64,000 nt of DNA from Cadophora sp. MPI-SDFR-AT-0126 (taxonomy: Eukaryota; Ascomycota; Leotiomycetes; Helotiales; Ploettnerulaceae): the NCBI GenBank assembly GCA_020747065.1, contig JAGMVK010000004.1, forward strand, positions 1 through 64,000, given 5' to 3'. Position 1 is the stretch's first letter, and the number at the start of each line of letters is the position of its first letter. The notes beneath the pieces were generated by a model. It made no database searches. It saw only the letters and a list, made by a program, of their open reading frames with translations, and was not told the origin of the DNA. The position numbers were made by a program, and so were the translations under genes. Below are positions 10,774 to 19,758 of this stretch, one piece after another.

Positions 10774-11855
10774 TCACGCCATGCTTTTTTCAGGATACCG
10801 CTTTGCCTTTTTTTTGTTTTCGATCTTCATCCAAATCGCAATACATCCCAAGATGACCATAAGGAACAATCCCTTCTGTAACACGCTCCACTCAGTAGAC
10901 TCGGTCTCGGCATCGGTATCGGGAACAGGGACAACAGGAGGAACGACATCGGTCTTAGCTGGGGCCACTGTAGTAGCCGATGTGGAAACGACAGGAGTGT
11001 CGTCGACCTCCTCCCCCCCTGCGACAAACTCCGCGTTTCCGTATTCAACATCTGTGCGTCGGACAGCCACAATCAGCGTGTCCACCACAAAGCAAAGCGT
11101 GCTGCGTTGAAGGAAAGGTACTTTATAGTTCCACGTGGATACCTTCTTCTGGTACAGGGAGCTCGCCGCTCTTGGCAATCTTAACGGGCGATTTAGGCTT
11201 GTCTCCGCCGCCCTTGGGGACGTTCTCGATCGCCTGGACGATCTCGTAGCCCTCGAGGACTTCGCCGAAGACAACGTGCTTGCCATTGAGGTGGCTGGAA
11301 AGGTTAGCATAGGTCAATTGGAGAGCAGAAGAAACATCAGAGGCTTACCCTGGGGTGGAGGTGGTGATGAAGAATTGGGAACCATTGGTGTCTTGTCCAG
11401 CATTGGCCATGGACAGAAGACCAACCTTGGAGTGCTTCAGCTTGAAGTTCTCATCAGGGAATCTCTCGCCGTAGACTACCGTACATTAGCTCTTCCCTTT
11501 CGTGCCTTCGCAGATGCATATACGTACTGGACTTTCCTCCAGTTCCATCTCCCTTTGTGAAATCACCTCCTTGGATCATGAATCCCTTGATAACACGGTG
11601 AAAGGTCGAGTCCTGGTATCCGTACCCCTTCTCTCCAGTAGCCAAAGCGCGGAAGTTCTCAACAGTCTTAGGGACGGTCTTGCCGTACAATCCAATAACG
11701 ATTCTGCCCATAGACTCGTCGCCATGAGTGATGTCGAAGTAGACCTTATGGGTGATCTTAGGGCCCTTGACAGCTTCGGCTGACTGGGTAAAGAAGGCGA
11801 AGGTGATGGCGATGATTAATAACACCGACACGACGAAACGCTGCATAGTGAACAT
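10774..11855 (-). CDS. cypB: ER cyclophilin B (peptidyl-prolyl isomerase) with two possible C-termini
   Basis: Secretory-pathway peptidyl-prolyl cis-trans isomerase. Exons 11855-11528, 11475-11349 and 11294-11123 give 208 residues: a signal peptide (hydrophobic core [15 protein letters not shown]), the cyclophilin domain with [37 protein letters not shown] and [11 protein letters not shown], and an ER-retention-like end HVEL. A second form is equally in phase: a donor (GAAG/GTATCC) at 11143/11142 and an acceptor at 11052/11051 define a 91-base intron that removes HVEL and its stop. The last exon 11051-10774 then adds an acidic, Ser/Thr/Val/Pro-rich linker, one membrane segment ([14 protein letters not shown]) and a basic KKKAKR tail, 294 residues in all. 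The core is certain; use of both ends is inference. Confidence 0.93.
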
Positions 11856-12153
11856 CTTGAAGTTCTAATTGATGGTGTTGAGTTTGTGAAATATGGTACG
11901 AAAGGGATTCGTGGGACCTTCGAGGGGAAGAAGAGAGGAGAGAGGGACATCGATGAGCTCGGATATGCAGCTAGAGTTTCGGATAGGTGTCGATTAGAAA
12001 TTGAGCTAAATCACGTGTAGGCTAGAAACGAGGGCGGTCAGAGCTCTAAAGCGGCAATTGGAAGTTCAAAATCCGACAACACCAAAAGCTAAACATTACG
12101 ACATCTCAACCCTCTCGTTGCCAATTTAAGCTGTCACAGCTCAGTACTTCTCA
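11856..12153. promoter_or_regulatory. Short bidirectional promoter between cyclophilin B and uS13m genes
   Basis: 298 bases separate the two divergent start codons (11855 minus, 12154 plus), so both promoters must overlap or abut. No specific binding site was identified. Confidence 0.55.
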
Positions 12154-12616
12154 ATGGTATACCCCTTTACTAATACGCTCTATCTAGGTGACCTACTAAT
12201 GCTGTCAGGTCTTCATATTAGGGGTCAACTTCCCCGAAACCAGGCTCCTAAAGGTACACTAGCTTCTCGTTCCCCCTAACCCAACAACTCTAACCACCCC
12301 TCAGAAATCCCTCGAGACATTCTACGGAATCGGCGTCCAGCACTCCTCGCGCATCTTAGCCAAACACTCCATCTTCCCAGCCGCGCGCGTGGGCGACCTC
12401 CCCACTAAGACCATCCTAGCCATCGATGCTGAGCTCTCCAGCATGAAGATTGAGAACGAACTGCGGAAGGAGATGCGCTCGAATATCGCGAGATTGAGGG
12501 ATATGGGCTCATATAGAGGGCGGAGACATGCGATGGGCTATCCCGTTCGGGGACAGAGGACGAGGAGTCAGATTTTGACGGCGAGGAAATTGAATAGGAC
12601 GGATCGGGTTGGTTGA
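12154..12616 (+). CDS. SWS2: Mitochondrial ribosomal protein uS13m (S13)
   Basis: Small-subunit mitochondrial ribosomal protein. Coding exons 12154-12156, 12209-12253 and 12305-12616 join in phase to 119 residues. The first coding exon is the ATG alone, followed directly by a GTATAC intron that has a CTAAT branch-like site and a CAG acceptor. The protein starts MVFILGVNFPETRLLKKSLE and contains the S13 helix-turn-helix region FYGIGVQHSSRILAKH. It ends with the rRNA-contact segment GSYRGRRHAMGYPVRGQRTR and an ILTARKLNR tail, typical of S13. The single-codon first exon was accepted because no other in-frame ATG precedes the conserved VFILGVNF segment. Confidence 0.92.
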
Positions 12617-13587
12617 AGGGAAATGGGGGAGGAGAAAAGACATGGGTTTGGAAGGGATCGATGTGTATATGGGTGCATTACTGGCGTAGAGGGTGCTTTG
12701 GGATGTAGGATTATTGTTGGAATGATGATACTCTTCTGATGCAAAGGGTTGGGTTCATGTGATGGCAGTCATGTGCCATACCGTTCAGAAACCTGCTAAC
12801 TCCTGTGGCGTAGTTCCTACAGTCAACTTGAAGTGCTGGTATCTGTAGTGTGAAGAATTCCGGGCTCATATATTGCTTTCAAAGTAAATCACAGCCTTAT
12901 GTAGTTCCACATCCCAGTAAGCGTCTTGTCCAGATCTGTTCACTAGAAATCCGAATACTATAGCAGAGGAGTTGACCTGCTCTCAGCTCGGCCAATGTCC
13001 CAAGTTGCGATCGAAACATGAAGCAACCCCCCAAATCTCGCACATTGAAACTCCTCAGAGCCTCAACCATCTCACTTCATCTCAGCCCGCTTCATCTCGC
13101 AACACTTCAGCTCGTCTCTTTTCAGTGCCCTTGCCCTCACTGGAACCGCACTCTCAGGTACGGCTCACTCTGAAGTCAATGACCTCCTTCGTAGAAAGCC
13201 ATATACTTATACACATTTCCAGTTCCCCTCTTCGCCCACCGTCAAGCCAGCGCCTGCTTCATAATTGGTAGCACTACTCTTCCGGCTAAAGTTGAGGACG
13301 TAGTAACCTCTCTCCAAAACACTGTAACCTACTCCTCGTCGTCACTACTATCTCCGGCGTCCCCAACGTAATCTCCGGCTCTACAACCTTCTCCTCCATC
13401 GACTTCTTCGCCTCGTCGTCCAGCCCAAGCTCTGCGAGGCTGCCGCCGACATCCAATCGGATTGTTCACCGCCTCGATTTAGCGTCATCGGTAAGCTATT
13501 CTGCCACTTGCCGAGGCTGAGATATCTCGAATTCACCTCTGCCCGTGCTCGAAGTCGCCATACAATATCAACATCACCATAACCGCC
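12617..13587. other. Intergenic region upstream of PEX7
   Basis: Contains the 3' flank of the uS13m gene and about 600 bases of pyrimidine-rich DNA before the PEX7 start, which could carry a long or spliced 5' leader. The frame at 12972-13271 (+) is low-complexity Ser/Pro/His-rich with no family resemblance. Confidence 0.5.
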
Positions 13588-14733
13588 ATGGAATTTCGTA
13601 CACAAGGTTACAATGGCTACGATCTGAAGTACTCCCCATTCCACAGTGATAAGATCGCTGTCGCAGCAGCTAGCAATTATGGCTTGGTCGGGAATGGTCG
13701 TGCCTATATCCTAGGAATTGCTCCAAATGGAACCCTTAATTGTATCAACCAGTGAGTTGATATACCCGCGTGGAAGGACAAAGCTAACAATCAACAGATT
13801 CGATACGAACGACGCTTGCTACGGTATCACCTGGTCGGAGGCCCACGAGAATCACTTTGTTGTTGCATGTGGCGACGGAGTTGTTCGCATGTATGATGGC
13901 AACGCCCCTGGGTCCCTCCCCCTCGTTAATTATAATGAGCACAAGCGTGAGGTCTACGCAGTTAGCTGGAACTTAGTCTCGAAGGACAACTTTGTCTCAA
14001 GCTCCTGGGATGGTACTATCAAGTTGGTAAAAACCTGGGTACCCCGCGATCTGATAGGATCTAATTGTTGCTGCAGTGGACCCCATCTCGTGCCGAGTCC
14101 ATCCTCACTCTTCCAACTCATAGCTGCACTTACAGTTGCGCCTTTTCACCCTTCTCTCCATCCGTCATCACCTCTGTCTCCTCTGACTCACACCTCCGCG
14201 TCTTTGATATCCGTACACCTGCTTCCGCTTCCAACCACTTGGTCTCGTTGATCCCCATCCATGGGCCTCCTCCATCTCTTCGTTCTGGCGTTCCTCAGAC
14301 CCCTCGAGCTCCACCCTCCGAGTGCTTGACTCACGATTGGAATAAGTATCGTGGTTCGGTTGTCGCTACTGCTGGTGTTGATCAGATGATCCGCACCTTC
14401 GACCTTCGCAACCCTGCTGCTGGTGCCATGGCTACTCTTCAAGGACATGCTTATGCTGTTCGCAAATTAGCTTGGTCTCCTCACTTCTCGGATGTTCTAC
14501 TATCTGGCTCATACGACATGACTGCTAGGATATGGACCGACGGAACCGCAATCGGTGTCAATGATTTAGGCAGTCAGGGTCACTCTCGTCAGCTTGGTCA
14601 GATGAACAATCACACGGAGTTCGTCACTGGTGTTGATTGGTGCATGTTTGGTGCTGAGGGATGGGTTGCTTCGACTGCTTGGGACGAGCGAGTTTACGTC
14701 TGGGATTCTCGAAAGCATATTGGCCAATTCTAA
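13588..14733 (+). CDS. PEX7: Peroxin 7, PTS2 receptor (WD40)
   Basis: Cytosolic receptor that brings PTS2-bearing enzymes to the peroxisome. Exons 13588-13751, 13798-14026 and 14077-14733 join in phase to 349 residues. WD40 blades run the length of the protein: the N-terminal GYNGYDLKYSPFHSDKIAVA, EHKREVYAVSWN...SSSWDGTIKLW (split by the second intron), THSCTYSCAFSPFSPSVI, DLRNPAAGAMATLQGHAYAV, and VRKLAWSPHFSDVLLSGSYD. It ends GVDWCMFGAEGWVASTAWDE followed by VYVWDSRKHI. The length and MEFRTQGYNG start are as in fungal PEX7. It is convergent with the SNARE gene at 15995. Confidence 0.95.
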
Positions 14734-15994
14734 GAACCGTAGCTTCTTTCGCTTCTTCCTTCAAACAGTAAATACTAGATATTAAAGACCCTCTAATCTC
14801 ATCTTGAACTACTACTTTTAGTACGACAAATTGTAGTGACTTATGAATTTACTATACTTTAAGATAATTCATTCTCTAGATTTCTTTTCTAATGACATAG
14901 ATATAAACCAAACTGATACATACATAATTCAATGATTCACCCCTAACAATCCACCGACTCCTCAATCTAACCTTCCAAGCAGGCGGCTCAACCTCCATCT
15001 TCCAACCCCGCTTCCCCGACAAAGCAACACCCTTGCATCTCAGGGCCGCTCGCAGTGATTCACTCACATTGCAAATCCTCCTCTCCCTTTTCGTTATTAT
15101 CCCATACCATAACACCCCTTCCCACCACACGAAGTCATTTCATCTCATCCCTCATCCCCATCACCCTTAGCCCACCGACAGACAGCCTCCCCACCTACTC
15201 AACTATCTAATGTGCAACCCGCCAACCCACTAACCAACTCTCTGCTTCTCTCTTGTTTTCGTTTCTTGTCCATTCCCAACAGCAATACCAGCAATGTATA
15301 AAACCAGGCTCTCAATTCTTCCCTTACTCTTGACAGGTTTCCTTGGATTTGGTTTTACTTTCAATCTTCTAGCCTGATCAAGACTAGAATGAAATGAATC
15401 ATCAAGTCATCGTCGGGTGGGTTGCAAAATGAGAACGAAACAGTGTCTTCGTGTAGACCGATGAGGGTAATCTACAAGGTAACGAAGAGGGATCCATTTT
15501 GGTTTTGGTTTTGGTTTTGGTTTTAAGGATTTCTTGGAAGGTTAGGGGATTAGAAGATTGGGGGATTGGGGAATTTGGGAAGATAGATAGCTAGGTTGGG
15601 TGTTATTATAACAAGATTACGATCGATTGGGTGGTTACAGATAAGCTGGAGGCAATTCTCAATACCGTGATTTAATTTCTCACTTTCTGATGGCTCGTAA
15701 TCTATTGAATCCCTCTCTCTGACTCTCGCTCGCTGTCTATAGATCTGACAATGACAAGTGAGAATCCACACTCTAATTTAGTACCTCAAACCTCGGTATT
15801 ATTCGTCCAAGGCTGATTCTGGCCGAGTTGACTCAGAAGTCAACTTATCCAGGAAAGAGACTGACCGACCCCTTAACGCCCGCTAAACGCAAATGCAAAT
15901 CCTTCCTTAGACCACTCTCCCGTCTCCCCTCATTCTATCAACACAACCTCATCCTCCGCCTCTTCCATCCCGTCACATCCCCATCCCCACCCCC
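14734..15994. other. Intergenic region, no supported gene
   Basis: 1.26 kb between convergent genes. It includes a hexanucleotide microsatellite at 15497-15524 and a hydrophobic 27-codon frame at 15294-15377 (+). Longer frames (14876-15130 and 15550-15771, both minus) show no family features. Confidence 0.5.
15497..15524. repeat. (TTTTGG)n microsatellite
   Basis: Four perfect TTTTGG hexamers followed by TTTT, in non-coding DNA between PEX7 and the SNARE gene. Confidence 0.85.
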
Positions 15995-16797
15995 TCACAA
16001 AATTAAGACAAGCACCAACAGTAAAATCAACACAAAAATCAACACCCCAATACAACAACTACTCAATCCATCCTCATTTGCCCTTACCACCTCCCCTATC
16101 CTCTTCATCCCCGTCTGCAGCCTCCCACCAACCCTATCCGCTAAGTCATCCACAACCTCCAACATCTCAGCCTGCTCCTCGAGCTCTCTCCCTATAGTAT
16201 CAGCCTGCTGCCTCAGATTCCCCACCGTCCGAAACACCCCGTCGAGATCCCGGTCTTGCTCGGCCATCATGTGGAGTTGTTGCTGCTGTTCGAACTCCGC
16301 GTTATAATCTACCTCGTCTTCTCTGTCTCCTCGACTCCCATTCCCATTTCCGTTCCCAACTGTGTATGCCCCAGGCCCCGTCTTCGCCAACTCCTCCCTC
16401 ATATCCTCGACCTCACCGCCCACCTCATCCACTAACCTCTTCCTCCTCGCTACCTCCTCGATCTCTAGCCCAAACCTATACGGATCGCTCTGTACGGCCT
16501 TAACGCTTTCGATCAGGTCCGCGAGATCTTCTGCGAGGGATGAGAGCGCTGATGTGAGGTCTGCTTGCGCGGAGAGGAGTTCGGGGGAGGGTGTACTGGA
16601 GGATGTAGGGAGGGAGCGGATGCGGAGGTAGGATGTGAAGAGCGGGCGGGTAGTAGAGAGGGCCGAGAGGACATCGCTAAGAGGGCAGGTGTTAGTATTC
16701 TGTAATTTCTGGAGCAGGTTTCGGTTTGCAATAGACGACAGGGGACTTACGCTTGAACTTGGAGGAAGGGATCTTCTTCTTGGGTTGAGGACATCAT
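15995..16797 (-). CDS. TLG1: Tlg1/syntaxin-6-type Qc-SNARE
   Basis: Membrane fusion protein of the endosome/trans-Golgi route. Exons 16797-16751 and 16676-15995 (74-base intron) join in phase to 242 residues. The N-terminus DPFLQVQADVLSAL is the opening of the syntaxin-6 N-terminal helical domain. The Qc SNARE helix begins at about MMAEQDRDLDGVFRTVGNLR and runs through QADTIGRELEEQAEMLEVVD. A single C-terminal anchor of Ile/Leu/Val follows (CIGVLIFVLILLLVLVLIL). The middle is charged and low in complexity, with a QQQQ tract. Two adjacent ATGs start the gene (16797 and 16794). Tlg1 is favoured over Syn8 because of the N-terminal motif. Confidence 0.85.
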
Positions 16798-17576
16798 GAT
16801 TGCGGATCTTTATTAAGTTGTGAATACTAGCAGGCAGCTCAATCCCCAAGTAACAGATTCCCGATTCCCTGCTTCAATCAAAGCTGCGATCTCGATGTAC
16901 TCGGTAGGATATTATAAATGTAGCTCTAACCTAAAGCTCTCCTTCGTGCCAATCGTTGCTCTAACCTCGTGTTCCGCGGAAGAGCTTGTGGGGATCGAGA
17001 TAGTATGCAGATTTTTAGCAATCAAATGCGCTGACCTAGCCTATCCTGTTGTATGGGTCATGTCGTGAGACCTAGGTGTTTGCGGAGAATCTATATCACT
17101 CAAGACGGTACTCTACTCGGCTCGGCGAAGTATTCTATGAGGGGCGGGTAGTCCCGTGCGCTAACACCCTATCGGGTCGGGATTTAAGTTGCCGATTGAG
17201 GCACATCTAGAACACCAAAGTCAAGCTATTGAACCCACTACTTCTCGACATACAAAGCTTTCAATGACAACCTCGCAGAATATTTAACCAAATTTGACCT
17301 GGTGCAATATAATTGTAAAGCCCTAAGTAAAGCTAGACTATTAGAAGATGTATAGAAACGACAGGCTAAGCTATGGGTAGTCTAAAGCGATGCGGGGTCT
17401 CGGCATCTCCAGCTTCTTGATACAAATATCCTCCAACCCAAAACAAAATACGTCTCGCGCTTGAGAATTTAATAAGTTGGCAGCCTCCCTCCTCTTCTCT
17501 CAAATCAATTAGAACAATACTTGATCCTACCACTGACGACATAGCACAACGCATTCAGAACATATCCATTCCCGAA
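16798..17576. other. Intergenic region holding the left copy of a direct repeat
   Basis: Contains the SNARE gene promoter and, at about 17260-17439, a 180-base copy of sequence that otherwise forms the 3' end and 3' flank of the 2EXR gene. No intact gene supported. Confidence 0.5.
17260..17439. repeat. 180-base imperfect direct repeat, left copy
   Basis: Matches about 18484-18663 in the same orientation with scattered mismatches. Shared blocks include TCAATGACAAC, CAATATAATTGTAAAGCCCT and GGGGTCTCGGCATCTCCAGC. Its right part corresponds to the last codons of the 2EXR gene at 18602-19273, so it is a detached fragment of that gene's 3' end. Confidence 0.85.
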
Positions 17577-18435
17577 ATGCGGTTCTTTGGCCAAGATATA
17601 CCAGATGACGTTCTGCACGGCTACCTCACAGCACCGCTTTCGCCGGAAACAGTCGCGGCCGTTCAGTCCGATTTTGCATCGACAGCCACGAAGCTCCGCC
17701 TCGCAATACACGATAAGCCGGAATTCTACAACTTGTCAGCAGAAGAAATCCGCCAGGCTCTCGAGGCCCAGGCCCAGGATCAGGCCGTCGATGACTTCGT
17801 TCTAATCGGCGCAGACGTCGCCGAGACGAGCGCAATCTGGTATATTGGTCAATGGGTCTCGGGCGAGGATTACGAAGACGGTATAGTTGAGCGCCGTGAG
17901 AATCCTATAGTTTGGCGCATGCGAACTATGGTCAAAGCTACACCTAGTAGATGGGTCAGCATGTTCCTATCCTCTCACTTTCCCATGACAAACAACTGCA
18001 AATACACAAAACACTTTGCCTCCATGTATACGGTGGCAGATTCTGATTAGTTCTCGTGCCCTACAGACCGATTATTCAATCGCAAATTCTTCTATTCAGG
18101 AGGACATAGATGCTACAGTTGAAAGTATCCCCTGGGATCCCGAGGCTCCAGCCCGGCCTTTTGGTGAAGACGAATATCCCAGGGACGGGGCTGTTGACGA
18201 CGATCAATCAAGAGTGACGATACCTTTTCGAGCACCCGCGTACGTGATTGCCGAGCCAGGAGAGTGGGAAGAGGGCCCAGGCAACTTGATGAATGTAGAT
18301 CCGCCACAGGAGCGTGTATACCGACTGAAGAAGGAGATTGCTGACCAGCATGGGTTACGAAACGAATGGGCTATCGGCTGGCATGAGCGAGACACACCAG
18401 AGGGCAGCCTTTGCTTCGCTCAGTCGTATCTGTAG
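17577..18435 (+). CDS. Hypothetical protein bracketed by direct repeats
   Basis: Exons 17577-17954 and 18040-18435 (85-base intron) join in phase to 257 residues. I do not recognise the family with confidence. It is acidic and soluble-looking, without signal peptide or membrane segment. Visible landmarks are DDFVLIGADVAETSAIWYIG, a second region after the intron (SRALQTDYSIANSS, then EDIDATVESIPWDPEAPARP), and GEWEEGPGNLMNVDPPQERV near the end. The acceptor chosen, CAG at 18037-18039, avoids an in-frame stop; other AGs nearby break the frame. The gene lies exactly between two copies of a 180-base repeat, suggesting arrival or duplication by recombination. It may be lineage-restricted. Confidence 0.7.
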
Positions 18436-18483
18436 TTCTCTTGATAATACAATTTTACGAATACTCATCGACATGCTAATAAA

Positions 18484-18663
18484 TTCAATGACAACTTCGC
18501 AGAATATGTATAATGAAATAGCTGACCTAGTTCAATATAATTGTAAAGCCCTGAGTAACGTTAGACTATTTCTAGAAGTTGTATAGAAACGCCAGGCTAA
18601 GCTACAGGTAGTCCAAAGCGATACGGGGTCTCGGCATCTCCAGCTTCTTAATATCCTCCAACC
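18484..18663. repeat. 180-base imperfect direct repeat, right copy
   Basis: Partner of the copy at 17260-17439. It spans the 3' flank and the last 60 or so coding bases of the 2EXR gene (18602-19273), so this copy is the one in its original place. Confidence 0.85.
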
Positions 18664-19273
18664 TCTCCTCCAACGTCTCCTCTGCCATCCTCGTCATACC
18701 CCCTAGATCCGTCCCACCCCAAGACTCGATATAGTCCCAGTACGCCGCACTCGTTCCCTCATCAATCCACTCCCCCGTCTCGATACTCACAACCCTCACA
18801 TTCTCCTTCTTGCAATTTCCAAAATACGTCTCGTCGATATGCTCTGCGTAGAAGCGCAACTCGTCGGGTACCAGGAGATCGACAGTTTCCAGCCTTGGGA
18901 AGTTGTCGAATTCATGCTTGTAGTAGGTCATCCAGTCTTCGTTGATTTGTTTCCCCTCATTATCTACTAACTCAACCCGCAAATGCTTGATGGATTCTTT
19001 TGGAAGAAGAAAAAGCTTTGAAGCTTGCACGTGGATGATATCGTAATCGAAATTCACCCAGATATGGCGGCCTCCTGAGCCAACATTGAAATCCTGCCGG
19101 TAGGCGCAACATGCGCGGGACTCGCGACAAACTCGGGTAACAGCTGGTACTGGACTAGGCGAATAGAATGCTTTGCCTAGCTTGACTCTGACAACGCGAT
19201 TCTCAACTGCGAGGGCCCAGATCTGGGCGCGAAGTTCGGGGATGAGACGTGAGAAGGGGTGGAAAGTTGCCAT
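18602..19273 (-). CDS. 2EXR domain protein
   Basis: Single-exon gene of 223 residues. The N-terminal FHPFSRLIPELRAQIWALAV followed by PAVTRVCRESRACCAYR is the 2EXR domain, a fungal family greatly expanded in Leotiomycetes and relatives; function unknown. The rest is charged (ESIKHLRVELVDNEG, DNFPRLETVDLLVPDEL) with a C-terminal coiled-coil-like stretch. No signal peptide. The 3' end is duplicated 1.2 kb away at 17260-17439. Confidence 0.88.
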   Translation of the reverse strand: MATFHPFSRLIPELRAQIWALAVENRVVRVKLGKAFYSPSPVPAVTRVCRESRACCAYRQDFNVGSGGRHIWVNFDYDIIHVQASKLFLLPKESIKHLRVELVDNEGKQINEDWMTYYKHEFDNFPRLETVDLLVPDELRFYAEHIDETYFGNCKKENVRVVSIETGEWIDEGTSAAYWDYIESWGGTDLGGMTRMAEETLEERLEDIKKLEMPRPRIALDYL

Positions 19274-19758
19274 TTTGATTCGTTCTGTCGGTTTGGATAC
19301 TGTTCTGAGGGGTGGGAAAAATGTTTCAATATTTGTTCAAAGGTGTATTATGCCAGTCGGCCAGTTCTGCCATCGCGAATGTATCTTTCATTGATGACTA
19401 TCAACGTTACGTTCTCAAAATCGATCAGTGAAAAGATTTTCACAACCCTGGACGACACTCGACATGCTGACGTCACTGCCAAGATCTTCTTGACTCGTCG
19501 TATTTGGCCAGATGATAGTCATTGTTCTGTTGGCGCGCTTACCGCAGTTTCATTTACACTCTTCTGGCTCGCTTATGTTGTGCTCATCGGATTCAAATAC
19601 TACTGAAATTGAGATTTGTGTGCTGTATTTAGAAATTTTACAAGAATGGAAAATACATAAAGTGCTGCTCCAGAACATAATCCTGGCCATATTGCCATGA
19701 ATAGCACCGAGGATTTCTCCCTCCATCCAACTACACTGTCTGCTCAAGGATTGGTAAT
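19274..19758. other. Intergenic region, no supported gene
   Basis: 485 bases between the 2EXR start and the chitinase stop. It contains the 2EXR promoter and the 3' flank of the chitinase. Small frames at 19259-19606 and 19550-19774 have no family features. Confidence 0.5.

Noticed and set aside
12972..13271. 99-codon plus-strand frame upstream of PEX7
   Set aside because: Low-complexity Ser/Pro/His composition caused by a pyrimidine-rich leader; no similarity to any family and not in frame with PEX7.
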